DNA from: Zygnema circumcarinatum
Lineage: Eukaryota; Streptophyta; Zygnematophyceae; Zygnematales; Zygnemataceae
Length of the DNA: 64,000 bases
NCBI GenBank assembly: GCA_037447605.1
Contig: CM074813.1
Coordinates: 2,345,930-2,409,929, forward strand
Direction of reading: 5' to 3'
In this document: one piece after another, positions 24,120 through 41,769 of the stretch
Position numbering within the stretch: the stretch's first letter is position 1
Layout of the letters: the number at the start of each line of letters is the position of its first letter
The notes under the pieces: generated by a model
What the model was told of the DNA's origin: nothing
Databases searched by the model: none
The model's input: the letters and a program-made list of their open reading frames with translations, nothing else
Made by a program: the position numbers and the translations under genes

Positions 24120-25938
24120 GTTCAGCGCATGACTGAACTCAGTTTGGGAGGAGGGAGAGCTGCTGCCAGCAGGGGCTTCAACTCACCACTCTCACAGTGA
24201 ACGATTCCATCTCCCATAGGAAGTTCTAAGTCAAGCAGGATAAGGAGGAGAGGAATGTGGAGGAACAATCAGGAGAGATTCAAAAGAAAAAGCTTCTGCT
24301 GCTCATTGTTGATTTATTGTGGCACCGGAGATTTGGGCATTTAAGTGTCCAAGCTGCAGATTCCGATTGATGAGCAGCTTGTTGTTGGAATGGAGGACTT
24401 AAAGAAGGAAATAAGGAGTTGTGCGAAGGATGCATTGCTGAAAAACAACAATAAGCGTCCTCACTGCCATCAAGGAGCCCCTCACAACCAGCTGATTCCT
24501 TCCAAGTTGTGTGGTCCCATTTCTCCTGAAGACTTCAAGTCTGATCAATCCAAGTATGCGAGTGGACATGGAGGTCTTTATGGGAATCTGTGCTGGACTT
24601 GTCATTGACAGCAAGTGGATAGTGTCGGAAAATCGAAGGGCCCATGGAAGGCAAACTTCAAAATGTATGACTTCGGAGATGGTGGATATGTTTTGGGGCG
24701 GGATCAGATGGAGGAATGTTTCTGGCACGAGAGAAATAGAAGAAAGGGGCTTTGAAAAAGTTCAACAGAGTGAAAGTGTAATCTGAATAATGGACTTTTC
24801 AGTTTCTATTCTCACATGAGTAGTGCCGTAAGCAAACAAGGGCACCATGTCCGAGTAACACAAATGCTTTGCTGGAGAGACAATGCCCTTGATTGCCTCC
24901 TCGTGAAGAGGTCAGTCAGCATGCTTTCATATCCTTGTTGTGTAAACCACCACAACAACAAGAACGCAAGAGCCGCCGTCTTTTGCTTTGTTCCCAGGGC
25001 AAGTACATCACGATCTGCATGGATGCAGGTCACGTCACGCCCACCGTCGAATCTGAACCGTCCGATGTGACAGCGTCCGGATCCCCGCTCTATGTCTGTC
25101 GTCAATTCCCCTAGAACGGAACTGTAACGTGCACATGTGCATATTATTGGGCCGTCCGTACGCCGATGTACGGATTATGTCCGCCGTCGTTGGACGACCG
25201 TCCGTACGACTCGCGAGGAGTTCGCGCCAAGTGGTACTGTACTGTACTCACTGCTGCTCCCCTCGCACGGACACTGCAAACACGTACAGTATTCAGTACT
25301 ATGCAGATAAATATCATTCCGTATTTCCGCATGAAAATCTTTTTGCAAAGTACCGAATATACACGTTTGGCGCCGCTACCTTTTCCCACGCGCAATCCTA
25401 CTCGGCGGGTGCCGATTGGCCGAAAGGTTCCGCGCGAATTTTGAGCCGAGATAAGGCGTGGCGTCGGCCCGCTTCCACGCCCGCCGGATCCACCGCGCGG
25501 GGGTGGATCCGGCCGTCGACCGCACAGCCACTCGGGCCACGTGGTGGCGAGACGTGACGCCCCCTCGCCAGCTCTGGAAGGAGACGGCCACGTGGCGGCC
25601 TCTGCACTCCTCGTTCAAGGGGGCGCACTATGGATCCAGATCAACTTTTGTAGGATCCACTCCGTTGAACTGAGGGTCCACGTTGACCATGTATGAACAG
25701 CGCCTTGTTGGGGCGCCTATTTACGGCGAAGATGCGGCTCGGTCGTATGAGTGAGAGGAGGGTGCTGTCATAGGGGAAAGAGGGAGAGAGAGAGCGAGGG
25801 CGAGAGAGGGAACGAGAGAGGACGACAGAGGGAGGATAGAATCTGAGAGGAGAGAGAGAAGGGAGAGAAACAAGGACGAGGAAAAGTGTTCTGTAGGAGA
25901 AGGGAGAGGAGGGAGGCGGAGAAGTGAAGGTGGAGGGC
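24120..25938. promoter_or_regulatory. intergenic region with desaturase promoter
   Basis: No gene seen. About 25140-25290 holds several GTAC/CGTACG words. CCACGTGG-type words occur near 25538 and 25588. A sense-strand purine tract (GAGAGAGGG-like) fills about 25760-25925, ending right before the desaturase ATG, which suggests it is 5' leader or core promoter. Confidence 0.45.
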
Positions 25939-28900
25939 ATGGCGGCAGCATCAACAGTTGCAGCTGCCGGCGCAGTGAAGGCTTTGCAGAGGGGTGCAGG
26001 GCGCGTGGATCGCCCATCGCAGGGGCAGGCAGGGCTCAGCTGCCTTGGCTGCGGAGCAGTGTCCGCAAAGGTGTCGGCTTTCAGGGAAGTAAGCTGGAAT
26101 GGATGCAGCGCCTCAACGTCGAGTAGCTTCTATAGAAGTACGAGGCGGCAGCTGAGAGCAGGAAGGTCGGGGAAAGGAGTGAGTGCTGGCGGGCTGGCGC
26201 AGCAAGTAGATTGTGTTCTGGATCAGCAGGTCAAGGAGCCAGGGCTGCCAAATGAAGAGCAGCTGCTACAGAAAAGCGAAGAAATCGCCGAGGGCATTAA
26301 GGACTCCCTCTCTGTCTTAGGGTCGCGTATTTGGCTGTCAGATGTGGTCGAGAAGAAGCGGCGGCCGTATTTTTTGGGTAGGGAGTGGACACAAAAGGAC
26401 TTGACCTACGCAGGCTACATGGTCTTTGTGCACGCTCTGTGTCTGACGGCGCCATTCTGCTTTTCCTGGGATGCATTTGGAGCGTTTGCTGTGCTCTACA
26501 TCATCACCGGTGAGTTCCGGGATTTGATTTGGACGCGATAATTGCTGCCCCTTGTGTTTTCCTGTCTGCCTTGGTACCAGCTGTAAAGCTTAACGTGGCT
26601 GAAGTCTGGGCTAACTAGATAGGCGAGTCTGTTTCTCATCAAAGCTAACTCTGCAAGATTTGAGATGAGCAGTGTCCGCATATGGACTTCTGAACTGCTT
26701 TATGTTGTAGCGCTTGGCTTCGTGATGCATGAAACCGGTGAAGGCTTTACGTTGGTGTGTGGGTGGAGTACTGCGGATATTGGACAAACAGTGAAATTGC
26801 TGAAGCAGTGGTCATGAAGCAGCTTCTTTGTGGATAGTTGAACGTAGCGAGTCATCTCAATCCTAATTTGGGGGGGTTTGTATGATTTTACTCATGATGG
26901 ATCCTGAAGGTGTGATCAGAGTGAATCAATGACTTATTCGCATCCGATGAGTCAAACCATGAAACCTGCTTAGTCTTACTTCGAAGCTTTGATGTTTTAA
27001 ACATCTACAACTCTTCTTTTGATTGGACAGCCTGACATGGCTGATTTCTACAATGTATTAACTGTCGTTTTGGGTGCCCACCCTCTCAGACCATTTCGAG
27101 CGCTAGCTCATATTTTATCACTTGTAGTGAGGCTGATTCGGCGCACTTGTTTGGTTGCAGGGATGCTTGGAATCACTTTGTCGTTTCATCGCCACCTTTC
27201 GCACAAGAGCTTCAAACTTCCGAAGTGGCTTGAATATACCTTTGCGTATTGTGGCGTCCAAGCTGTGCAGGTAGATGATCGTCTGGGATTTAATTAACAG
27301 GGTGTGGTGAATGAGTTTTGATGGAGAAGAGTTCAGACTAATTTCATTTTTTTTCGGATTCTTATTACATCGGAGGATTCTTACTGAGGTGCATACCCCG
27401 TCATCTGCAGTTTTTGTGCCTGGACTTTATTGCAGGGAACAAAAACTGCGTTGTTTAGAAGAACGTAAGCTTTTGTTTACATAACTGACTTCTATTGCGG
27501 CCTCGATAATCTATGCAGGGTGATCCTTTAGAGTGGGTGAGTGCTCACAGATATCACCATCAGCATTGTGATACCCCACAGGATCCTCACACTCCGTATG
27601 AAGGATTCTGGCACAGTCATATGGGCTGGCTGCTGGATGATAAGGCAACCACCGAACGGGTGAGTGGCCGCAACATTGCAGGGATCAGTCTACCTAGTTC
27701 ACCTTTGCTGCATATGTCCTCGATGATGTCGGGCTTTTGTGAATTCTTATGGCCTAAAGTACGTTAGAAGATTGATGACTCAATGACACGAAGACATTTG
27801 GCGTAAGCCAAGTTTCTGAATATTCACAGTAGTTGCTGACCTGCTGAAATGCTCCTGATATGCCTATTCGTATTTTCTGACATTCAATACTTTGCTGAAA
27901 TATCTTTTGCAGGTTGGAGCACGAGCAAATATTGCAGACATGGTTAATGATCCGTTCTATAAGTTTATTGAGAAGACGTATCCCCTGCACATTTTTGGGA
28001 TGGCTGCATTGCTTTATGCTCTTGGTGGCTGGCCATATATCGTCTGGGGCATGGTAAGAATCCCTGAGTTTTTAGCTTTGCCTGTTGACTCACATCTTGT
28101 GAAGGCCAATCAAGCGACCATGCATCCGGACCCCTGTCGTCTTCGTACTTTCTAGTTTTTTATTTGTATTGAACTACCTCTTTTGTGGAAGTCATCGAAA
28201 CCCTCTGAAACATGCAGTTCTCTGTAATGGTTGCCACAGAAACGAGTATCTGTTGTCGGGACAGTTACGAGTCAGACTTAGCTTCGAGATGGGTGGATGT
28301 CGTACATCCCTTAACTCGTCTGATTTGTTGGGTTGCTCTTCAGGCTGTCCGAGTGGTGTGGGTATATCACATCACGTGGGCCGTGAACTCTGCAGCACAT
28401 GTGTGGGGAAGCCAATCGTGGAACACAGGCGATTTGTCAAGAAACAATTGGTACGTTGTCAGCAACATGGCTAGCCTACCCTAGGATAGTCCTTCTGGAT
28501 ATGCTGTCTGATTGTGTTTTCGCGCTTCTGCAAGCTACTACCAATGGTGTTTGTAGGTGGTTTTTGCGAGCTATCTCATCGGAGTCTGAAGTGTTTCCTA
28601 CCAAGACTTGGCTGCCCACAGCAAGCTGTTGCCTTTCCAAGACTAGCTGTCCTTCCTTTTTCAAATATGTAAAATGCATTTTGAAGCATTAGTTCACTTC
28701 ATATCGCTGAGTGGCTCAAAAAACGAAGAACTTTTTCTGCTCTGTTTTACAGGTGGGTTGCGCTTTTGGCATTTGGAGAGGGTTGGCATAACAACCACCA
28801 CGCCTTCGAGTACTCCGCCCGCCATGGCCTTGAGTGGTGGCAGTTCGACCTGACATGGTACACAGTGAAGGCGCTCGAAGCTGTGGGCCTTGCAACCAAG

Positions 28901-28954
28901 GTTCGATATCCAACAAAGGAGCACATGAGCAGACTTGCCCCCCAGAAGTCTTAA
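25939..28954 (+). CDS. plastid acyl-lipid desaturase, FAD5/ADS family
   Basis: Six exons: 25939-26509, 27161-27270, 27519-27659, 27913-28053, 28344-28450, 28753-28954; 423 aa, phases consistent. The three histidine boxes of membrane fatty-acyl desaturases are present: HRHLSH at residues 200-205, HRYHH at 237-241 and HNNHH at 369-373 (EGWHNNHHAFEYSARHG context). Hydrophobic segments lie in the end of exon 1 and in exons 4-5. Residues 1 to about 80 are Ala/Ser/Arg-rich like a plastid transit peptide, making it longer than the 371-aa Arabidopsis FAD5. The family introduces a cis double bond at delta-7 or delta-9 of lipid-bound 16:0 or acyl chains using a di-iron centre and ferredoxin; the exact regiospecificity cannot be read from sequence. 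A non-ATG codon 15 nt upstream also keeps the frame; the ATG is preferred. A possible AATAAA is at 29146-29151. Confidence 0.93.
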
Positions 28955-29831
28955 TTTTGATCGTTTTACCATTGTAAGTGAGTGGGTTGTTGCGGAGGCC
29001 ATGAAGAGCAGAGAGGATCAAGTGTCATCCGGACATTGTCGTCTCAGGTCAGGTCAAGGCGCAGAGAGAGAGAGATAGGCTTGTATGAGAGGTAGTAAGG
29101 TAATGCTTTTAGAAAATCGCACGTTTCCCGAGGAATGTAGGCACAAATAAATAGTGAGCGAGTGTCATCATCTCGGTGCGTCTGACATCATCCTATTGAT
29201 ACTATTTCGGGGCTTTTGGTGTCGTCTCTTGATGAGGCGACGAGGGAGAGACCTTTTTTAAGTCTTTGAAGCCTCCTGACCTCGATAAAGTCACGGCGGC
29301 AGATTCGTCTGTTTGTAAGAGCTCTCGAGGGATTTTCCTTAGGCGGTGTACCATTAGTCCTTCCGCATCACTTTAGGGGGTGTCACCTGCTGCTGCTGTG
29401 GGACGTGCTGTCCCTGTAGAGGCGGCTCTGCTGTGTCGCACGCGGAAGGCAGGAGTGTGTTCGTTGGTAACATTGGAAACGATTTTTGTGTGCTCACGAT
29501 CACAATCCTTTTTTTTCTTAAATGGAGTTGAAAATACGTCGTCAGTGTGCGCAATGCAGATGGATGTTGCCAGAGGGTTCAATGCTCATAATGGTAATGA
29601 TACGTCAAGCGAAAAGCGACAAGCTATGAGCCATAATCCGTGAGTGGCAGTTGAAGGAGTGAGCGGCTTTACGTGCACATGATGCTATTCTACGGAAAGA
29701 TTTATCGCAGATATCTCTAACTTTACTCCGGCAAGGTGCAAATGCTTTATTTTTTCTTGTTAAAGACCGTTTAAGTTTCAAGAACTCAATACCCACTTAA
29801 AATCTCAAAACAACTTGCAGACGACGTTTTA
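28955..29831. terminator. convergent 3' ends of the desaturase and MCM5 genes
   Basis: Tail-to-tail intergenic region of about 0.9 kb with no coding signal. An AATAAA at 29146-29151 on the plus strand could serve the desaturase. An AATAAA on the minus strand (plus-strand 29746-29751) lies about 80 bp past the MCM5 stop. Both are candidate polyadenylation signals only. Confidence 0.4.
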
Positions 29832-36532
<6,701 letters not shown>

Positions 36533-37655
36533 TATGCGCCGCTGAGACCGCCCTGTCTTGCAAAAACACGCAAAAGCAGGACCTTGAGAGAAGTGGACAG
36601 AAAGGAAACCCTTCTCGCAATCTTCACACCAACATCGGCCAAAAAAAAGAGAGCGCAAAAAAAGGTACGCTTGAATCAATCTCAGGATAATAGTTTGGAT
36701 TACGCAATGAGCACTCTTATATGAAGGAAAAAGCTAACCCTAAAAATGTGGTCGAGTCCAAGGAGCGCATAGGCGGGCGATGGGTTTGGGCAGCAGCGCA
36801 GGAAGTAGCGGGAAACATTCAAAAGGGCGGGAAGGCGGGCGTCGCCGCGGATCAAAAAACAGTACTCGTTTCGACCACAGAAAAATCGAAATACGAGAAA
36901 TAAGTACTGCGCACGCTTTGGCTACTGCTGATGAAAAAGGAGCCGGCGAACGGTACTTTTGGGGCGGCACCCATGGCTGGGTCGCCAACGAATGGTCGCA
37001 AGCTCAATGGTTGACAGTCATTAAACCCACGGTTGCGAGCATTGGCGATGGATGGTTGGTGAGTCGCCAACCAATGGTTGGCGACCATGGGACATGAGAC
37101 ATGGTATTCATCTATTGTATCAAGTTATCGCAACCATTGGCAATGGTTGGTTGGGTCGCCAATCAATGATTCGCAACCATTCCAATGGTTGGTTCAATGG
37201 TCTGACCTGGGCAGTATTGGTTGAAGAAGCCCTGTTATGCAAGCCAGAGAATGTGCAGCAAATGCGTATTTCACCATCATCTCACATCGTCATCCTTGAT
37301 ATCATCATCATCAACATCATCATGTACCCACCATCATCATGTACCCACCATCATCATCATGTACTCATTGGCCTGCACGACGTCCGTCCGCATCACCTCT
37401 ATCATCCATTCATATAGTGATTCAGCTCATTCATTATTCGAATTCGCATGTAGTCTCTTAAGAATATACAGCAGGCGGGCACGCTCGCGGTCCATAGCTC
37501 TACGCTTTCCACCTCTATTTCGTGGGCACATTCATGCGGACAACTAAGGTTCCCGCGCTAAAAACTACTTCCCAGCTATCCAAAACCAAATGGAAAACAA
37601 CTCATTTTTCGTCTACGTTTTCGTACTTTACAGCCACGCATGGCAGGTTGCATGG
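36533..37655. promoter_or_regulatory. MCM5 upstream region with palindromic GGTTGGC repeats and ATC microsatellite
   Basis: Lies between the MCM5 start and the stop of the pyruvyl transferase gene. About 36960-37205 carries many short inverted words built on CCAACCA/TGGTTGG and CGCCAA/TTGGCG, related to the satellite at 56.6-57.4 kb. A (CAT)n-type repeat with an embedded GTACCCAC motif lies at 37300-37366. No gene recognised. Confidence 0.45.
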
Positions 37656-39562
37656 TCAATCAGATCCCAATTCTCCCCCGTAATTTTGTAGTTCTTGCAA
37701 TAGGACATGAGCCAATCTGACTGCCTCCGACCACGAATTCGCTCGCCGAGCGCGCAGGTTCGAGTCCCGGCACTCGCGCTTGTTGGCGAAGAACGTCTCG
37801 CGGTAGCCCGTGATCTTTCCGTACGAGTTGTCGAGGTACACGTACGGAATGCCGAGGAGGGTCGCCATGATGGTGCCATGCAAGCGATCGGTCACGAGCA
37901 CGCGGCCGCCATTGCAAAGGCATTGCCTGCCTTGTTCAAACGCAAGTTTTGAGCGGTTCAAGCTACCCTCTCTGCCTATGTTCGACTTGATCCCACACGG
38001 CCAATCAGCCACAACATATGACACTTTCTTGGACTCCAAGAACGACAACTCCATCGAGAAAGTCCCCAAGTCGCCCCTGCTTTCGCTATCCCTACGCTTC
38101 AAGAAGAACACGTCTGCTTGGGGCGTGCATTCCGTGGTTTCTAAAGCCCCAATCATGAAGGCGCCGTCAGGACATAGCCGCGCCGGCGTCCTTCGGAAGT
38201 ACTTCTTTAGGTACTTGTGCGACTTGAAATCACGCGCCAAAACAAGCGTGTTGGGGTGCTTGGCAAACTCCTCTGCATCGCGCTCAGCGTTTTCTTGGTA
38301 GTCATAGAACACAGATTGCGGGAGAAAGACGATGGGGAAGTCCATGAACTTTTGAACTATCTCAAGGTGTGCGCGCTCGTAGAATCGGTATATGTCTCCA
38401 AAGTTTCCGCCCCCATTCACCAGTATCACGCTGTCGTTGGGGTACCGCCTCAGTTCCTCCCATATCGCGTCGTAGTTACACTCCTTCATGGTGCAAAACA
38501 CCCGAACTGGGTTGCCAGTTTCTTGCAAGTACAACCTTTCTCCGTGCTGCCAACCCCACCAACATTGTTCTTCAATCAGGCCAACAACAGTGTGGGGCAC
38601 CACTCTCCAAATGTGAGCTACTCTTCAAATGTAAACATGAAGCGATTGAGATAATGAAACCAACCCGGGAGGGAGGGAGGGAGGGAGGGAGGGAGGGAGG
38701 GAGGGAGGGAGAGAGGGAGGAGGGAGGGAGGGAGGAGGGAGGGAGGGAGGGAGGGAGGGAGGGAGGGAGGGAGGACCTCTATGAAGCTATCGCCGAGGTT
38801 TCCATGCCACACCATGTCGACAAGGTGCGCGTGCTTCCCCACCACGAGAGGGTTCAGCACCTTGCGGTACTCCTCCTGCAACTTCGCGATGCATTTTCTG
38901 CGCTGCGAGTCCTTTTCATCACTTAGCGCAGACGCGCTCGAAACAAGCTGTGAAATTCCAGAAAGACCGCGAGTCAGGATCTCGTCACTCTCATACAAAT
39001 AGGTGAGGTTCCCCTCCAAGACTAGGATAAAGCCAAATATCAGTATAGTTCGTTGAGAAAGTGTAGTGGATTAGTCTCACTCTCTCTCTATTCCCTCCTT
39101 CCCGCCCTCCCCTTCCCCTTGCCTTTCGTTCATTTCTACATGTATTTCTGTAGGATGCGGAAGGGCATTGTTCCCCCCACTTTCCCCTACTACTTTTTTC
39201 CCTCCGACTTTCCAATTCACTATCCCTCAATTTTCTCCCTCATTATCTCTCTCCGCTTCTACCTCCACAGTCCCACATTGTCATCCGCCACCTTCCGTGG
39301 TAAATATCAGCGCCCCAATTGGCATTCTAACCTCTAAGCCACTCAATAACCTCCTTAATTGCTCATTATTATTCAACAAACTCATGGATTAAAAAAAAAA
39401 AAAGGGCGTGGCGGCATCCTTCAGCTTGAAAAAACGAAATAACTAAACATAGGATCAACAGAAGCGCCATGGTCAGAATGTGCCGAAGGGCCTGACCTGC
39501 GACACCACCAGAAGCGCCGCAAAAACGCCTCCCTGGAGAACCATCCTTCGAGCAGCAGCCAT
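37656..39562 (-). CDS. polysaccharide pyruvyl transferase family protein
   Basis: Preferred model: exons 39562-39497, 39013-38777, 38546-37656; 397 aa. The first 22 residues (MAAARRMVLQGGVFAALLVV) look like a signal anchor. The core starts with HLVDMVWHGNLGDSFIE, joins HGERLYLQETGNPVRVF, then VILVNGGGNFGDIYRFYE, IVFLPQSVFYD, LARDFKSHKYL, LCPDGAFMIG and VLVTDRLHGTIMATLLGIP. The GGGNFGD and TDRLHG motifs are typical of the PF04230 family, which adds ketal-linked pyruvate to glycans; substrate here is unknown, a Golgi wall-polysaccharide role is inferred. Exon 2 to 3 phase agrees only with the acceptor at 38547-38549 (CAG|CAC). The donor of exon 2 (GTCCTC) abuts a (CCCT)n tract. Exon 1 and the acceptor of exon 2 are less certain; an alternative acceptor exists at 39021. 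Confidence 0.82.
38667..38775. repeat. (GGGA)n microsatellite inside a pyruvyl transferase intron
   Basis: Nearly pure GGGA repeats, with a few GAGA/GGA interruptions around 38709-38735, fill half of the intron at 38547-38776. In the sense direction it is a CCCT tract starting directly at the splice donor. If not spliced, translation would give SLPP repeats and stop at about 38618. Confidence 0.9.
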
Positions 39563-41769
39563 GGCTCCTCCTCTCCCACTTCTCCACACACGCCCGCAGC
39601 TCTCCCCCTTCCCTCTCCTCCCCCTCTCACTCTCCCTCTCCCTCCCCCTCCCTCCCCCTCCCTCCCCCTCCCTCTCCCGCTCCCTCCCCCTCCCTCTCCC
39701 TCTCCCTCCCTCTCCCTCCCTCGCCCTCCCTCTCCCTCCCTCGCCCTCCCTCGCCCTCCCTCGCCCTCCCTCCCCTTCCCTCGCCTTCCCTCTCCCTCCC
39801 TCTCCCTCCTCTCTCTCCCTCCCTCTCCCTCCCGCTCCTCTCCGGCGCAACAACGTTTCGCGCTTTCGGTGCAAGCGCCCGACGGGTAACGGCTCCGCTG
39901 CCGACTGTTGGAACGAGGGACCCTAATACGACAAACTCCGCGGGTCCTCCGCCACAGGTACAGCCTCGCGTTTCACCTGTGGGGCCGCCCCCAGATGCAC
40001 CGCTGCGGGTCGTACAATTTGTCGTACGTTTTGTACGTGTAAGAGGACGCGCACATTGGCTGCGCGAGCCAGCTCACTCTGTTTCCGTACAGGTAACTGC
40101 CACAAGTCGTAACAAATTCAATTTTGTCCTTTGCGAGTTGGTCGGGACCTGGGCAGGATCTTTTGGGACCCGGACATGCGAGTTCGTATATGTACGGCGT
40201 CAGGCTTCCGGGTGCAACTGGTTATCGCGCGGCCCTGGCCGCTTGCGAGGCGTCACATGTGCGGACTCGCGTACAGAGTAGCTTGTTCTCGCATAGAAAG
40301 GCTGTTGCGCGTAAACAGGCACATGGAGCAGCGAGCTACAATGGGGCTACATTGGGCCGGCCGTGTTGGTGGGCCTAGAGGCATTAAGTGTCCGCTGACT
40401 CCGCTCGCCTCTCCTTGGTTCATAGTACCATAGGGCATTTGTGACCACAGCATAGGTACAACATGTTTGTCTTTTCAGGGTGGCTTGACGACACGTGGCG
40501 TGACCTCGAGCAGAGTCAGAATGTCTCGCACGCAGCAATCCATGGGGTCAAGTTGCATTGTGAAGACACATGGCGTTTCCATGCGACAACTAAAACATGC
40601 TGTTGTAAAATAGCCAACTATTAACTATCCATAGAGCTTAATGGTCAGACGAGCAAATGACACGTGGCATGTTCTCGAGCAAAGCTAAAAAATCTCGCAA
40701 GCGAGAAATCCACGTGGCCTTCGCATGCAAAATTCTCAAAATATGTTTTGCTTGCGATGGGCCAACTGTCAGAGAGCTGCTTAGTGACACGTAGAAAATT
40801 CTTGACTGGCACGTGCCTAAGAATGATTGGAGAAAACAGTCCACGCTGGCGCCACGTAGGCAAATTGCCCTTTCATGGAACCCGAAAATCCGGCGCACAC
40901 GACGGCGAAACTCTCCATGGAACTCCGCCCTGAGAGGCCGGCCACCTCCCGGAGCCCTAGAAAAAAAAAATTCTTTTACTAGCCGGACCAATGCACGGAC
41001 ACCACGTGGCGATGCGCCCGCCCTCATTCCACGAGGCTCCTTTTTTACAGATCCAAATCACCTTATCACGGTGCGACACGTGGTGACTGTTTTGAGTTAC
41101 GATGGGCCCCGTGGCGGCGCATATGGTTCTATGTTTCGGTTAAGGACTTGGGCCAGCGTATCAACGGAACGGATCTTCTTAACTGCCATTTTGGATTTGG
41201 GTCCCCTTCCGGCCTCGCCATTGGCCGCTGACGCGTGCCAGCGCGATTCGTCCCATTTTTTGACGGACTTGAATAAAATTTCGACTTGAAGGGTCCAAAC
41301 GGGGTACAGAATGTGTCGCGTACGGACGGTGACGGACGCTTCTCCTCCGTGGCGTCCGCCAGAGCGTCCTCCCATTCTCAAAGTATCGCCTGCCAGAGGG
41401 TGTACCGCGTGTCAGCCGTACGGTACGCCTCGGCGCCTGCAGAGGTCCCTTCGCCGGGGACAGGAACCCTAGCTGCTTGCTCGTCCTCCTGCAAGGCGGG
41501 AGGGGTTGGGAGAGCGGGAGGGATAGAGAGGGAGGGAGAGAAAGAGGGAGTGGGTAGGGAGAGGACGGAGAGGGAGGGAGGGAGGAGAGGGAAGCGTGAA
41601 GAAGAGTTAGGACGGGAAAATACAGAGGGCTCGGAAGAAAGGAGAAACGGAAGGGACAATAGGAGGTGGGTGAGGGAGAGGGAGAGGGTGGGAAGTGAGT
41701 GAGAGAAAGGGAGTGGCGAGAGGGAGAAAGGGGAGAGGCGACCGCAAGGCGGTTAAAGTTTAGTTCAAG
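39563..41769. promoter_or_regulatory. divergent promoter region of the pyruvyl transferase and SAR1 genes
   Basis: From left to right: a pyrimidine tract at about 39595-39840 (GA-rich leader when read with the minus-strand gene); GTAC/CGTACG words at 40005-40200; a series of CACGTG-like words at about 40490-41080 (ACACGTGGC, CCACGTGG, GGCACGTGCC, ACCACGTGGC, ACACGTGGTG); more CGTACGG near 41318-41425; and a purine tract at about 41500-41745 ending just before the SAR1 ATG. No gene is recognised in between. Confidence 0.5.

Noticed and set aside
37741-37790. tRNA-like T-loop (GGTTCGAGTCC) on the plus strand
   Set aside because: No acceptor stem, D-loop or anticodon arm can be built, and the bases encode a conserved stretch of the pyruvyl transferase on the other strand.
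38547-38603. N-terminal extension of the last pyruvyl transferase exon (VVPHTVVGLIEEQ...)
   Set aside because: No acceptor upstream restores phase with the previous exon, whereas CAG|CAC at 38547-38549 joins IE to HGERLYLQ in phase and fits the family pattern.
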